A stretch of DNA of 32,560 nt from Laspinema palackyanum D2c (GCF_025370875.1 NZ_JAMXFD010000024.1:70208-102767), one strand, 5' to 3'; shown: positions 1 through 9,346, counted from the first letter of the stretch. Notes: generated by a model not told the origin, from the letters alone. A program made the numbers and translations.

Positions 1-324
1 CGGTTGTTCAGCAACAGGTTCTTCCGGTTGTTCAGCAACAGGTTCTTCCGGTTGTTCAGCAACAGGTTCTTCCGGTTGTTCAGCAACAGGTTCTTCCGGT
101 TGTTCAGCAACAGGTTCTTCCGGTTGTTCAGCAACAGGTTCTTCCGGTTGTTCAGCAACAGGTTCTTCCGGTTGTTCGGCAACAGGTTCTTCCGGTTGTT
201 CGGCAACAGGTTCTTCCGGTTGTTCAGCAACAGGTTCTTCCGGTTGTTCAGGAGTTTCTGGTTCTTCCGGTTGTTCGGCAACAGGTTCTTCAGGAATTTC
301 CGGTTGTTCGGCAACAGGTTCTTC
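1..324. repeat. 24-bp tandem repeat array encoding EEPVAEQP
   Basis: Ten contiguous 24-bp units fill 1-240 and run off the left edge. Eight units are identical; the units at 169-192 and 193-216 share one silent change (TTCAGCA to TTCGGCA). Positions 241-324 hold degenerate copies: a 27-bp variant (EEPETPEQP), one unit at 268-291, a 9-bp insert and one unit at 301-324. The unit is a multiple of three and keeps the reading frame of the minus-strand gene. Near-identity at silent positions points to recent expansion or active homogenisation. Confidence 0.97.
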
Positions 325-1842
325 CGGTTGTTGCGAGGTGACATAATTAATCACCTCCTGACCCAATTCTGTGCCGCGCCAGTCTTTGCCTTCGGCAACG
401 ACATCATCCATTAATGCAGCTTTTCCTGTGGCTCCTCGGAATTGTAAAACGATGTCGTTGTAGTCGAAATCGCTTCCTCCATCAACTCGAATATCTTCCC
501 AAGCAAACGCGCTACCATCTCCGGTAATATCGGAAATTTGTCCAACGTGATAGGCATCATCCGGATTGGCTGTTGCTAGGGAAAATAACGGACGCAATGC
601 TCCGCCAGCATGGGGATTATTTAACGCCTGCTGTACGGTTCCATTGGGAACTAACATCAGGAAAAATTCATCTCCCGGTCGCATCATAAAGGTTTTTACC
701 CCTTGATACTCTCCGGAATTAAAATCGTGTCCCCCTAAGCGTCCCGTAAATCTTGCGCCTTCAGTGGTATCCTTAATCACGACATAACCGAGTTCGGAAT
801 TACTAGCGGCGCGAGAAAGAGATTCTACAATAAACTCTTTTGAATTGGGGTCGAGTCCTTCCATTCCCGATAAACTGACAAGGGCAACTTCTCCTTTATA
901 TGCACCCCCATCAACCAGGAAATCTACTTCGACTTCGCCAGTTTCTCCGACTGTGAAAGTACCCGACTCGAAGTTCGGTTGCAGATTGCTTAAGTTGGCA
1001 GTGGCGACTAATTCACTCTCTTCGGTATCTGTTTCTTCGGGGAGTTCGTCGGTTTCTTCTATTTCTTCGTTACTGCTGTTATTCTCGGTTTCAGCAATGA
1101 CTTCTGATTCACTTTCTTCTTCAGCAATGTTCTCGGGTTCCGTATCCTCAGCATCGGTTTCAGCGGTTTGACTGTCAACTGTCTCTAGTTCGTCATTCTC
1201 CGGTTCTTCCGATGTCTCAATTTTATTGGTTTCCGGGTCTAAATCTTCTTCCCCGATTTCAGTTTCGTCCGTTGCGGCAGTTTCAAACTCTTCCTCTGCT
1301 TCTACCTCTTCCTCTGCTGTCTCGTTGAGGATGTTTTCCTCGGGGTCGATCGCCGTTTCATCCCCGGTACTCTCGTCACTTTCGCCCTCAGTTTCAATAA
1401 ATTCTACATCCTCTACCCCTTCATCGCTGGTAGCAGAGTTTTTGGTAATATCGGTTACACCATCAAACTCAGTTTCGCCGCTGGGTTCGTCAGCGATCGC
1501 CTCTTCCGCTTCTAAATCAAAAAATGGCAGTTCCTCTAACTCTTCATCCCCAAATGTTGGTTCTGTACTGCCTTCTCCAACAACTTCTACATCATCCCCG
1601 TCGGACTCATCCCCAGAGAATTCCTCTGCACCCTCGCTGTCTTCTGCTGTTACATCCCAGTCTGAATCAACATCTTCAATTTCAAATTCTGACTCTTCTG
1701 CGCTTTCGGTATCGTCAAGCACTATTCCGCTAGGAGTTCTCATGGTCTCCAGACGCATTGCTGGACCTTGATACCGTTTGGATTGGGGTTGAAATCCAGT
1801 CGCTTCGGAACGCTTTTTAGAACCAAAAAGTAAGTTAAACAT
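1..1842 (-). CDS. DUF4114-type acidic protein with EEPVAEQP repeats (3' end outside window)
   Basis: The frame is open from ATG at 1842 to the window edge, 614 codons with no stop; the C-terminus lies beyond position 1. Residues 1-34 begin [11 protein letters not shown] and lack a signal peptide. Residues about 35-275 are extremely rich in Glu, Asp, Ser and Thr. Residues about 279-494 form a folded region resembling DUF4114: the signature includes [14 protein letters not shown] and [16 protein letters not shown] (about 438-470), an Asp-rich pattern suggesting calcium binding. From about residue 507 the octapeptide EEPVAEQP is repeated, first with variants and then as ten perfect units to the edge. 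DUF4114 proteins in cyanobacteria are usually large extracellular or surface proteins; a surface or secreted role is inferred. A weak Shine-Dalgarno (AGGA) lies 11 bases before the ATG. The gene lies on the same strand as the TpsB transporter upstream, but no TPS secretion domain is visible. Confidence 0.8.
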   Translation of the reverse strand, partial: MFNLLFGSKKRSEATGFQPQSKRYQGPAMRLETMRTPSGIVLDDTESAEESEFEIEDVDSDWDVTAEDSEGAEEFSGDESDGDDVEVVGEGSTEPTFGDEELEELPFFDLEAEEAIADEPSGETEFDGVTDITKNSATSDEGVEDVEFIETEGESDESTGDETAIDPEENILNETAEEEVEAEEEFETAATDETEIGEEDLDPETNKIETSEEPENDELETVDSQTAETDAEDTEPENIAEEESESEVIAETENNSSNEEIEETDELPEETDTEESELVATANLSNLQPNFESGTFTVGETGEVEVDFLVDGGAYKGEVALVSLSGMEGLDPNSKEFIVESLSRAASNSELGYVVIKDTTEGARFTGRLGGHDFNSGEYQGVKTFMMRPGDEFFLMLVPNGTVQQALNNPHAGGALRPLFSLATANPDDAYHVGQISDITGDGSAFAWEDIRVDGGSDFDYNDIVLQFRGATGKAALMDDVVAEGKDWRGTELGQEVINYVTSQQPEEPVAEQPEIPEEPVAEQPEEPETPEQPEEPVAEQPEEPVAEQPEEPVAEQPEEPVAEQPEEPVAEQPEEPVAEQPEEPVAEQPEEPVAEQPEEPVAEQPEEPVAEQP

Positions 1843-2372
1843 GACTCACTAAATCCTCATTAATAGATGCAGTTTGGACAGAGGAAATCTCTGAATATTC
1901 GGGGCAGCAAGGCGATTGAGTGTTAGCTGGAGTAGGACAAACCCTAGATTTAGATAGGGGTCAATTTGGCCTGCTTATCAGCTAAAATTTCTGGAAAGGT
2001 AAGCAAGACTTCACCGCCCAAGGATTGACGGCATGGGCTGAAATTTTATTTTTTTGTGTGATTTGTAATTATCTTTCTCCAAGAAATATCATATTAGCCA
2101 TTATTTGAAATGTCAATAGACAATCCCATATTTTCGGGATATTTTTGAAAAAACTCGGAAAAAGATGAATGAAGCGCTTATAATTTCCGTGATTTTACAC
2201 AAGAAATGCTGTTTTTTTGAGGAGTAGTTATTTGAGTTCCGTAATTTCACTCAAAAAATATTTGCGTTTTAACAAACAGTTATTAAATTTGTTATTCCAG
2301 TACATCGACAGGAAATCTCTGCCATTGAAAGCAACGAAGAAAGCGCGTTGAAAACTGGTTTGTTATATTCGA

Positions 2373-2444
2373 TTAGGTTTACGGACAGCGCTGTACACTG
2401 ATGCGCTAATTCATCAGTTAGGTTTACGGACAGCGCTGTCCGTA
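2373..2444. repeat. 22-bp direct repeat plus 20-bp perfect palindrome
   Basis: TTAGGTTTACGGACAGCGCT, extended by GT, occurs at 2373-2394 and again at 2418-2439. The second copy runs into a perfect 20-bp palindrome at 2425-2444, TACGGACAGC followed by its reverse complement GCTGTCCGTA. It abuts the next palindrome family on the right. Confidence 0.9.
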
Positions 2445-2577
2445 GGGTGGGCACTGCCCACCAAATTGTAGGGTGGGCACTGCCCACCCTACAATTGCTC
2501 TACTTTGAAAAGGGCAATACCCCCTCCGAACAGCTATGTGGGCAGTGCCCACTCTACAATTGCTCTACTTTGAAAAG
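2442..2577. repeat. GTAGGGTGGGCA-family palindromes and flanking direct repeat
   Basis: The core GTAGGGTGGGCACTGCCCAC starts at 2442 and again at 2468. The second copy is a near-perfect palindrome at 2464-2496 with 16-bp arms and one central base. A third, reversed and imperfect copy is at about 2538-2557. A 24-bp direct repeat beginning CTACAATTGCTCTACTTTGA follows the second and third copies, at 2489-2512 and 2554-2577. The unit therefore looks like a duplicated palindrome-plus-tail module. Similar palindromes are scattered through cyanobacterial intergenic DNA; a related copy is at 9252-9301. Confidence 0.88.
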
Positions 2578-2666
2578 TTGGATAATTTAGACACAATTAT
2601 ATATCAATATTTGCGTTTACTATATTAATGTATAATTGCCATGATTAATACTCCAAAACAAGAGAA

Positions 2667-4721
2667 TTACAGTTGATAATTCACCGTAAAATAAAATCCC
2701 TCATCCTGAGCATTCGTCCCTTTATCATCAATTTGAAAAATAGGCCGTCCGTAATCAAGTCGCACATTAAAACCGGGAAAAACTTGCCAGAGTACACCCA
2801 TTCCGATTCCGGCTAAAAAGGTTTGTCTCGGTAATTCATTGGGATTATCGACATGATTCCAAACGGTTCCCATGTCTAAAAATGGGGCAAATTGAAAGAT
2901 GGGAATTCCGGAGGTATCGCGGAGGATTACAATCCGGTCCTCGACGCTCAAGCGAAATCCATTATCTCCCGATCGCACGTTTTGACGATACCCCCGCAAG
3001 GATTGACCCCCCCCAATCACAAACTGCTGGGAAGAAAGTAAACTATGGGGACTTAACTGTAAATCCGCTTGGATAATTAACAGTTGGGAACCCCCCAACC
3101 GTTGCACTCGCTGCACCTGAGAAATCCAACTCACAAATTGTCCATCGGGGATGGGGTCGTCATTATCAGTGGCATCAAATAAACCCGTTCCGATGTTCAA
3201 CAGCGATCGCACGGACCAAGCGCCTTGAACATCTCGGCGCAGGTAATCCGCGCCAATCTTGAATGTGCTAGTCCGGGTAATCCCATCGGCGCTAGGACCA
3301 CTGCCAAACCCAAACGGTTCACCTGCAACAAAGGTTTGACTTTCCTGGAAGGTAAACCCGAGGGAGGTGGCAAATTCTTGTCGGGGCGATCGCACCCAAG
3401 GTTGTCGAAAACTCACTTCATACAGTTCAGATTCCCCTTCAATATTCAACTCTCTAAACTCGTCTTGAACGATGCCATTTCGGTTCGGTGCTACCCGAAA
3501 CCCCAAGGTTCCATTCATCGCATTCACCGGAATCCGATAGCTGAGATCGTAGATTTGCGAGTCTCCGGTTCCCCAATAATAACTGGCAGCAATTTCGTCT
3601 CCAAACCCCGTCACGTTGCGATAGCGGACAGTTCCCCCTAAACGTTCCGAACCGACACTCGGAGGGGATAAATTATCCACACCTAAATTCAACCCAAAGG
3701 GATTCGCTTCTTGTACCCGCACGGTGAGAATACTTTGGGCAATTTCATCTCCAGCACGCAAACTGGCTTCAATATTTTGAAATAAAGGGTCGAGGCGCAG
3801 TAACCGCAACTGATCTTCTAAGCGGGCGGTATTCAAGGGCGCGCCCCCCCCAAGTTCGATCCGAGAGCGGATATAGGACTCTCGCACCCGGTTGTTGCCT
3901 TCCACTTCAATAGCGGCTAAAGTTCCTTCAATCACTTGAATTTCGACGATGCCATCCTCGATGACTTGATCTCCGAGTACGGCGCGGGAGGTGATATAAC
4001 CGCGATCGAGATAAATTTGGGTGATTTGATCGGCGAGTTGTCGGAGGCGATCGAGGGAAACGGTTTGTCCCTCCACCTCGGCAACAATGGTTTGAATTTC
4101 TGTATCGGTGAGTACGGTAGAGCCAGTCACGTTCACCTGGCGAATAGGAATTTCTACTTCGGGAGATTCTTCTGGAGCGGGTTGTTCTTCTGGCGGGCTC
4201 AAAACGGGGGGTTGCTCCTCTTCTGGGGGGGCCGGTGGGACCTCTGGTAGGGGGGGTAATGGCTCTTGGGTGGGAGGTTGCGGGGGCGGTGAGGGAGGGG
4301 TTTGGGCGATCGCCTCTGGCATTCCGGCGCTGAGTGTAGGGGGTTGCTCTTGGGATGCTATGCTCTGTAAATTAATCTCCAGACTGTCATCACAGGGGCG
4401 ATTCTCGTTCCGAGACGCTTGGCGATCGCAACTCATTTCCCCATCCTCTAGCCACCCCAAATTTCCCAATTCTTCACCCGGGGTTGTCCGATCGGCTACT
4501 TTTCCCTGAGTTGCAAATATCTCGAAGCGATCGCTATTGTTGAGGGCTTTCTCCCTGCCTGTTTCCTGGAGTTTTAGAGTCAGAAACTCTGCTGATTCCT
4601 CGGGGAGTAAGGCTTCGATATCTGCTGCTATGGCTTGACCCGCAGAACAATTAGCGATCGCCAAGAATACCGGAATTGCCACCCCATACCCCAGAACGTT
4701 GAATATCATGTTCTTCTGCAT
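2667..4721 (-). CDS. ShlB/FhaC/HecB-family TpsB outer-membrane transporter
   Basis: This is the outer-membrane pore of a two-partner (type Vb) secretion system, which threads a TpsA exoprotein across the outer membrane. I chose ATG at 4721 because GGGGGAGGG sits four bases upstream and the product (684 aa) then starts with a normal signal peptide (residues 1-32, cleavage after QAIA). The frame stays open to another ATG at 4772 with a poorer ribosome site. Residues 33-140 are a polar stretch with Cys98 and Cys110; 141-188 are Pro/Glu-rich; POTRA-like domains lie at about 190-267 and 268-337; the barrel runs from about 345 to the end and contains RLDYGRPIF. The C-terminus NYQL is not the canonical terminal Phe. 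The polar and Pro-rich N-terminus makes the protein longer than typical family members (about 550-600 aa). No TpsA gene is in this window. Confidence 0.9.
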   Translation of the reverse strand: MQKNMIFNVLGYGVAIPVFLAIANCSAGQAIAADIEALLPEESAEFLTLKLQETGREKALNNSDRFEIFATQGKVADRTTPGEELGNLGWLEDGEMSCDRQASRNENRPCDDSLEINLQSIASQEQPPTLSAGMPEAIAQTPPSPPPQPPTQEPLPPLPEVPPAPPEEEQPPVLSPPEEQPAPEESPEVEIPIRQVNVTGSTVLTDTEIQTIVAEVEGQTVSLDRLRQLADQITQIYLDRGYITSRAVLGDQVIEDGIVEIQVIEGTLAAIEVEGNNRVRESYIRSRIELGGGAPLNTARLEDQLRLLRLDPLFQNIEASLRAGDEIAQSILTVRVQEANPFGLNLGVDNLSPPSVGSERLGGTVRYRNVTGFGDEIAASYYWGTGDSQIYDLSYRIPVNAMNGTLGFRVAPNRNGIVQDEFRELNIEGESELYEVSFRQPWVRSPRQEFATSLGFTFQESQTFVAGEPFGFGSGPSADGITRTSTFKIGADYLRRDVQGAWSVRSLLNIGTGLFDATDNDDPIPDGQFVSWISQVQRVQRLGGSQLLIIQADLQLSPHSLLSSQQFVIGGGQSLRGYRQNVRSGDNGFRLSVEDRIVILRDTSGIPIFQFAPFLDMGTVWNHVDNPNELPRQTFLAGIGMGVLWQVFPGFNVRLDYGRPIFQIDDKGTNAQDEGFYFTVNYQL

Positions 4722-5393
4722 CGAACCCTCCCCCTGCCAACCCACTTGAGATAGCCTATTCTTCCAGAGCATTTATTTTGTCACTCCCTTGGTACCTTAA
4801 ACCGTGAAACTGCGGCAGCTCCAAATGCCAGTGTATCTATTGATATTGTCATCGGCAAGAGCGTCTAGGGCCGAAAACCATCCCAACTCTTTAAAACTTC
4901 AGGTTGAAACCGCAGGAAATTATACCCAATCCTGCCAAAACCCAGTTTTTACCTCAGTTGATTGTTCTGAAAACCGCTCAGCTGCATCCCTGACGGACCA
5001 AAAATCGGAGTAACTTGGGAGGGTCGAAATCAATTTGCCCTAAAGTCGGCGATGGCATTGCCGGTTCAACGTCCCAAGGATAAAATTCTCAATCGTTTGG
5101 GCTACTCCGGTGGGTTCGAGCCATACAAGAATCCCGTTCTCCAGTTGTGGCGTTATTATTTTATCTCCCCGAGGTTAAGGGTAAACCGAGCTGGGTTTGT
5201 TCTTTCCTTCATACGGTTACCCCAATTCCCTGAAGCCGTATTTCCCTATCATACATCGGTCTTTTTTTTAACAATTTGTATTAAATTTTATGGACTTGAT
5301 TTTCTCAAAAGTCTTTGAAGACACCCTGAATAGGGCCAGTAAAAACCCGGCTGCTCAGCGCTTAACTCAAGTTTGATTCCAATTCAAGGGAAA
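4722..5393. other. Gene-poor region upstream of the TpsB gene
   Basis: I see no convincing gene. Plus-strand frames at 4804-5013 (GTG start) and 5052-5318 are open, but they lack ribosome sites and recognisable protein character. The part near 4722-4800 should carry the TpsB promoter; no clear -35/-10 pair was found. No strong repeats were found. Confidence 0.6.
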
Positions 5394-5711
5394 TTATTCC
5401 GGCAGTGCTAACCCGCTGCCTTCGGCTCCAATTGGGTTATCAAAAAAGTCTGAACTCCAAGAAGTAGCGATAGGAGCTAACAGCGCCGCTACGGTCATCA
5501 ATAAAAAGATCCAAGCCAAAAATAGGCTAAAATTGGAGGGTAAGTGACTTTTTTTTGAAGGTTGAACTGGACAGTCTAGGGTTTTCAAGCAGTTGCCTTG
5601 AATCATCGGACTCCATTGATTCGCCCTGGCCCACTCTAAGTCTAATAACTGAGAATCAGCTAGGAGTTGGGACTGCCTGGTATCCGAGTTGCAAACCTGA
5701 TGCTTTAACAT
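5394..5711 (-). CDS. Possible small single-pass membrane protein, unknown family
   Basis: A 105-residue frame starts at ATG 5711 with GGAG nine bases upstream; the frame also extends to ATG 5726 and GTG 5729. The first 65 residues are polar with two Cys (positions 6 and 44). Residues about 69-88 (SLFLAWIFLLMTVAALLAPI) are one strong hydrophobic helix, followed by a short Gly/Ser/Pro-rich tail. This resembles a small membrane protein, but I recognise no family. It stands alone between TpsB and uspA and could be a chance frame. Confidence 0.4.
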   Translation of the reverse strand: MLKHQVCNSDTRQSQLLADSQLLDLEWARANQWSPMIQGNCLKTLDCPVQPSKKSHLPSNFSLFLAWIFLLMTVAALLAPIATSWSSDFFDNPIGAEGSGLALPE

Positions 5712-6144
5712 ATCTTTACTCTCCATCACAAATCTTTAAGATTTGTCTTGAATGCCGGGAAGTTGACTTGAATTTTCAATTTATCATCTGGATGTTTGCG
5801 ATCGCGTTTGCGTCCTGTATGATTTGTGTATAACTTAAGCCCATTTGCCCGGTTTTCAGTTAAGTTTTTTGAAGCAACCCCTGTCGCCCTGATTCGAGGC
5901 CACAATACCCTCGATTTAGACCCGATTTAGAAAGGTATTCTCGCTATATCACTTGACAGCGTACCCAACAAGTGATAAAGAGAAAATAAACAGGGTTACA
6001 CTTCTGAACTGGAAAAGCAATCAGGGCTCAAAAGAGAAATCGCCCTTGGAGAAGATGCGTTGAACCGAACCATCGGGTTACCTTGAAAAAGAGGCTGATT
6101 CCCCGGGGCGATCGCCCCAGTAACGAGAGCAAGGAGAATTCCCC
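5712..6144. other. Upstream region of uspA
   Basis: Apart from the 5' end of the possible small minus-strand gene, no coding potential is visible. It holds a candidate uspA promoter (5953-5981), one HIP1 site near 6108-6115, and a leader of about 155 bases if that promoter is used. Confidence 0.5.
5953..5981 (+). promoter_or_regulatory. Candidate uspA promoter
   Basis: A perfect -35 hexamer TTGACA at 5953-5958 is followed after 17 bases by TAAAGA at 5976-5981, which matches three of six bases of TATAAT. Spacing is ideal, but the -10 is weak. Transcription would start near 5988. Confidence 0.45.
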
Positions 6145-6639
6145 ATGACTTATCATAAAATTCTGGCTGCGATTGATCGTTCCCCCCAATCAGATTTTGT
6201 CATTGAGCAGGTGCTCGATTTAGCAGAAAAAGAAAAAGCCGAACTGATGCTATTTCATGCCATCCAAGTTGAGGCTCTAGCAGAGATTTCACCGATGGTG
6301 GGGACAGGCATGGGGTTAAGTCCATCTCTAGGACGAGAAATCCCCGAACTTCAGCGACAACGACTCGATGGGCAAGTCCAAAAAACCAAAGAAATACTCC
6401 AGGAATATGCTTCTATGGCAATGGCCCGGAATATTCCCACCATCTGCCATCATAGCGTCGGCGATCCCGGTGTCGTCTCTTGTGAGTTAGCCAAAAGCTG
6501 GGGCGCTAACTTAATTGTCGTAGGTCGCAGAGGTCGCAAAGGGATGACCGAACTCTTGTTAGGCAGCGTCAGTAACTACATTACCCATCACGCACCTTGC
6601 TCGGTTTTAATTGTCCAAGGCGCGTTACCCGTCACCTAA
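6145..6639 (+). CDS. Universal stress protein, UspA family
   Basis: A 164-residue single-domain universal stress protein, cytosolic, likely a nucleotide-binding dimer that responds to stress or starvation. The family fold starts at KILAAIDRS (5-13), and the ATP-binding signature G-x2-G-x9-G-S is intact at Gly127, Gly130, Gly140 and Ser141 (VVGRRGRKG... LLLGSVS). Length is normal for the family. The start is set by AAGGAG eight bases before ATG 6145. It converges on ftsH and shares a bidirectional terminator with it. The exact physiological role cannot be read from the sequence. Confidence 0.93.
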   Translation: MTYHKILAAIDRSPQSDFVIEQVLDLAEKEKAELMLFHAIQVEALAEISPMVGTGMGLSPSLGREIPELQRQRLDGQVQKTKEILQEYASMAMARNIPTICHHSVGDPGVVSCELAKSWGANLIVVGRRGRKGMTELLLGSVSNYITHHAPCSVLIVQGALPVT

Positions 6640-6786
6640 GCGAAACTCAATTGTCATCCCTCATCTTTTATTCAGATAGGGCTTAACAACCCCTCCGTTG
6701 AAAAGGTCAAAACTTTAAACCCTTTGGCAAACGGGGAAAGGTTATCTTAACAAGGCATTCATATCAAAACGATGGAGTATCCACAA

Positions 6787-6819
6787 AAAAAGGAGGGGGC
6801 ATTTTACCCCCTCCTTTTT
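6787..6819. terminator. Bidirectional rho-independent terminator, uspA/ftsH
   Basis: A perfect 13-bp stem pairs AAAAAGGAGGGGG (6787-6799) with CCCCCTCCTTTTT (6807-6819) around a 7-base loop. The stem ends in five Ts on the plus strand and five Ts on the minus strand, so it can terminate both convergent genes. Confidence 0.9.
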
Positions 6820-6875
6820 GATTCAAGACTAGGGGAACGGGTTGAAATAACCCGAACTCTATCCCCTAAACTCCC

Positions 6876-8762
6876 TTACAAAATTGGTACAAACAGATCT
6901 TTTTCTGGAACCGTCGTGTATTCCGCCACAATTTGACGCAACTCTTCCCCATCCATTGATTCCTTCTCAATCAGCAGATCCACCAAGCGGTCAATCACGA
7001 TGCGGTTTTCTCGGATAATCCGCTTGGCTTCATCATGACAATGTTCCACAATGGAACGCACTTGGGCATCAATGCGAGAGGCAATTTCATCAGAATATTC
7101 CGATCGCGTCATCAAATCGCGACCTAAGAACACTTCCCCTTGTTGGGTTTCTAAAGACATCGGCCCCAAATCGGACATCCCGAAGCGAGTCACCATCTGA
7201 CGTGCCATTCCGCTGACCTGTTGCAAGTCACCTCCGGCACCCGTGGTCACTTCAGAATCGCCAAAAATGACTTCCTCAGCGGCACGTCCTCCCAAAGCAC
7301 CCATAATCCGGGCCATTAACTGGGATTTAGAGATCAGCATTTGGTCTTCGTTCGGCATAAACCAAGTCAAACCTTGTGCTTGTCCCCGGGGAATCAAGGT
7401 GACTTTCTGCACTGGGTCATGGTTCTTAACCAAGGTCCCAACGATCGCATGACCAATTTCGTGATAGGCAATCAAGCGCTTACTCTTGCTATCCACCAGG
7501 GGAGTGCCTTCCATCCCGGCGACAACCCGGTCTACGGCATCATCAATTTCCAAGATAGTAATCGCTTCTTTGCGGCGACGTGCGGTTAAAATCGCCGCTT
7601 CATTGAGCAAGTTAGCTAAATCTGCGCCAGTAAAACCAGGAGTCCGACGGGCGATCGCCTCTAAAGAGACTTTATCCGATAGCTTCTTATTGCGAGCATG
7701 AACATCGAGGATTTCCAGACGACCTTTGATATCCGGTGCATCCACCGTCACCTGGCGATCGAAACGACCCGGACGCAACAAGGCAGAATCCAAGACATCG
7801 GGACGGTTGGTGGCGGCAATAATAATGATGCCGGTGTTACCCTCAAATCCATCCATTTCCGTCAGGAGTTGGTTGAGAGTTTGTTCGCGCTCATCGTTAC
7901 CCCCGCCGATTCCTGCACCCCGTTGACGTCCAACAGCATCAATTTCATCGATGAAAATGATACAGGGGGCATTTTCTTTGGCTTTCTTAAAGAGGTCCCG
8001 AACACGGGAAGCCCCGACCCCGACAAACATTTCCACAAATTCAGACCCAGAGATGCTGAAGAAGGGGACGCCTGCTTCTCCGGCGATCGCCTTAGCAAGC
8101 AAGGTTTTCCCGGTTCCCGGAGGTCCAATCAACAAGACACCTTTAGGAATCTTCGCACCAACAGCGGTAAAGCGTTCCGGTTTTTTCAAGAACGTAACCA
8201 CTTCTTGGAGTTCTTCTTTGGCTTCTTCAATCCCTGCCACATCGTCAAACATCACCCCAGTTTTCGCTTCCATCTGAAAACGAGCTTTGGATTTGCCGAA
8301 GTTCATGGCTTGTCCTGGACCCCCAGGAACATTGTTGGAACGGCGGAAGAGGAAGAATAAGCCAGCCAATAACAGGACCGGGAAAATTAAATTACCCAAC
8401 AGTCCCCAGATTGCGCCATCATTGCGGATGGGATGGGAGTCAAAACTGATATTGGAGTCTCTGAGACGGGCGATCAGTTCCGGGGCATTTCCTGGCAAAT
8501 CGACTCGCAAACGCTGCACTCGGTTGTCTAGATCGGGATCGACGGCTTCAACGATCGCCGTCCGGCCACCTTCATATAAATCTACGTTGGTTACGCGATC
8601 GGCGTCCAGGTATTCCAAAAACCGACCGTAGCTCATGCGAGTATTGGCGGCATTATTTCCCATATTCATGGCGGGGGAGGAAAAGACTCCCTGCCACACG
8701 ACAAAGGCGATTACTAATGCAGGTAATGCCCAAAGTAAAATTATTCTCCAGGAAGATTTCAT
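6876..8762 (-). CDS. ftsH: ATP-dependent zinc metalloprotease FtsH, thylakoid type
   Basis: Membrane-bound AAA+ protease of 628 residues that unfolds and degrades membrane proteins. In cyanobacteria its relatives form thylakoid hetero-hexamers that remove photodamaged D1 protein from photosystem II. Visible parts: transmembrane helices at about 8-27 and 119-140 with a lumenal or periplasmic domain between; Walker A GPPGTGKT (213-220); Walker B IIFIDE (268-273); second region of homology ending RPGRFDR (330-336); zinc site HEIGH (434-438), with Ile where many bacterial FtsH have Ala; and the conserved C-terminal part with [15 protein letters not shown]. From memory the sequence is closest to Synechocystis Slr0228 (FtsH2); that subtype call is an inference. 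The start is ATG 8762 with AGAGG upstream. A single-gene unit. Confidence 0.97.
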   Translation of the reverse strand: MKSSWRIILLWALPALVIAFVVWQGVFSSPAMNMGNNAANTRMSYGRFLEYLDADRVTNVDLYEGGRTAIVEAVDPDLDNRVQRLRVDLPGNAPELIARLRDSNISFDSHPIRNDGAIWGLLGNLIFPVLLLAGLFFLFRRSNNVPGGPGQAMNFGKSKARFQMEAKTGVMFDDVAGIEEAKEELQEVVTFLKKPERFTAVGAKIPKGVLLIGPPGTGKTLLAKAIAGEAGVPFFSISGSEFVEMFVGVGASRVRDLFKKAKENAPCIIFIDEIDAVGRQRGAGIGGGNDEREQTLNQLLTEMDGFEGNTGIIIIAATNRPDVLDSALLRPGRFDRQVTVDAPDIKGRLEILDVHARNKKLSDKVSLEAIARRTPGFTGADLANLLNEAAILTARRRKEAITILEIDDAVDRVVAGMEGTPLVDSKSKRLIAYHEIGHAIVGTLVKNHDPVQKVTLIPRGQAQGLTWFMPNEDQMLISKSQLMARIMGALGGRAAEEVIFGDSEVTTGAGGDLQQVSGMARQMVTRFGMSDLGPMSLETQQGEVFLGRDLMTRSEYSDEIASRIDAQVRSIVEHCHDEAKRIIRENRIVIDRLVDLLIEKESMDGEELRQIVAEYTTVPEKDLFVPIL

Positions 8763-9147
8763 AGGATGCGGTGGCCTCTAGTACAAATTCAGACAATGAG
8801 ATTAAAAGCAGATTGGGTGTAATTAGACCCAAGCGAGTTGAGTGAGGACAGTCGGGGGGTTCTCTTGTTTCCACGTTCCGCTCCTCCCCTAGGGGTGGAG
8901 TCCGGGTATAGAGTAAAACCGTTCATCCCGATCAGAATCTTAATCAAATTTAACTTAATTATCAGGATCGATGCAACTGACTCGCCTAAAAGTCGGTAAA
9001 ACCCGCTCAGAATCGGGTAAAACGAGGACTCAATTACTCCGCTAATTGGCGAAATGGTTCGGTAAACCCTTCTTTAAGTTTAAGTTATGTTAAGACAATT
9101 TCACAATTTGCCCTGATCTCAGGTTCCTAAGTCTTCTGAGCAATTGT

Positions 9148-9250
9148 AGTAGCGCGTCCAGCTTAAAATTGTGGGTTCTATCCCTCCTAACCCGCCTTGC
9201 CAAGGCGGGAACTCAGAAATTTTTACCCACAATTTTAGCCTAGACGTGCT
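9148..9250. repeat. Imperfect nested inverted repeat, about 100 bp
   Basis: Outer arms at about 9148-9176 and 9225-9250 are imperfect; their inner 13 bp, TAAAATTGTGGGT (9164-9176) and ACCCACAATTTTA (9225-9237), match perfectly. Between them is a second palindrome, CCCGCCTTG-C-CAAGGCGGG (9191-9209). The size and nesting suggest a small non-autonomous repeat or stem-loop element. Confidence 0.75.
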
Positions 9251-9251
9251 A

Positions 9252-9301
9252 GTAGGGTGGGCACGGCCCACCTTTCTTCCGGTGGGCCGTGCCCACCCTA
9301 C
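9252..9301. repeat. GTAGGGTGGGCA-family palindrome with 21-bp arms
   Basis: Perfect 21-bp arms at 9252-9272 and 9281-9301 (starting GTAGGGTGGGCACGGCCCAC) flank an 8-base loop TTTCTTCC. This is the same family as the repeats at 2442-2577 but with GCACGGCCC in place of GCACTGCCC. It directly abuts the inverted repeat on its left. Confidence 0.93.
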
Positions 9302-9346
9302 AAGTCCAAGCAGAAACGGGGGACAAAAGAGGCGATCGCCAGAATG

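Larger units (their letters stand above)
1843..2666. other. 825-bp intergenic gap upstream of the DUF4114 gene
   Basis: No convincing gene is present. The part next to the DUF4114 start is AT-rich and should hold its promoter, but I see no clear -35/-10 pair. Positions 2373-2577 hold direct and inverted repeats listed separately. An open frame at 2269-2487 on the minus strand only translates the palindromes. Confidence 0.7.
8763..9346. other. ftsH upstream region
   Basis: No gene seen. Nearest ftsH, a 20-bp near-palindrome CTCCTCCCCTAGGGGTGGAG (8881-8900) would form a hairpin in a long ftsH leader. The remainder up to about 9145 shows little structure, and then two large inverted repeats begin. 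I could not pick one ftsH promoter with confidence. Confidence 0.6.

Noticed and set aside
1-324. CRISPR-like array from regular 24-bp repeats
   Set aside because: Units are contiguous with no spacers and encode an in-frame octapeptide on the minus strand.
4-414. Plus-strand frame of repeated FSNRFFRL
   Set aside because: It is the antisense shadow of the EEPVAEQP repeat; the minus frame continues through a recognisable DUF4114-type domain.
845-1771. Ser/Val-rich plus-strand frames
   Set aside because: These are the antisense of the Glu/Asp-rich region of the DUF4114 gene.
2269-2487. 72-residue minus-strand frame starting MGSAHPT
   Set aside because: It only translates the GTAGGGTGGGCA palindromes and nearby direct repeats; no ribosome site or protein character.
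4804-5318. Two plus-strand frames of 69 and 88 residues
   Set aside because: No ribosome sites, no recognisable composition or family, and isolated position; possible chance frames.
7698-8360. 220-residue plus-strand frame
   Set aside because: It lies antisense within ftsH, whose motifs are all intact.
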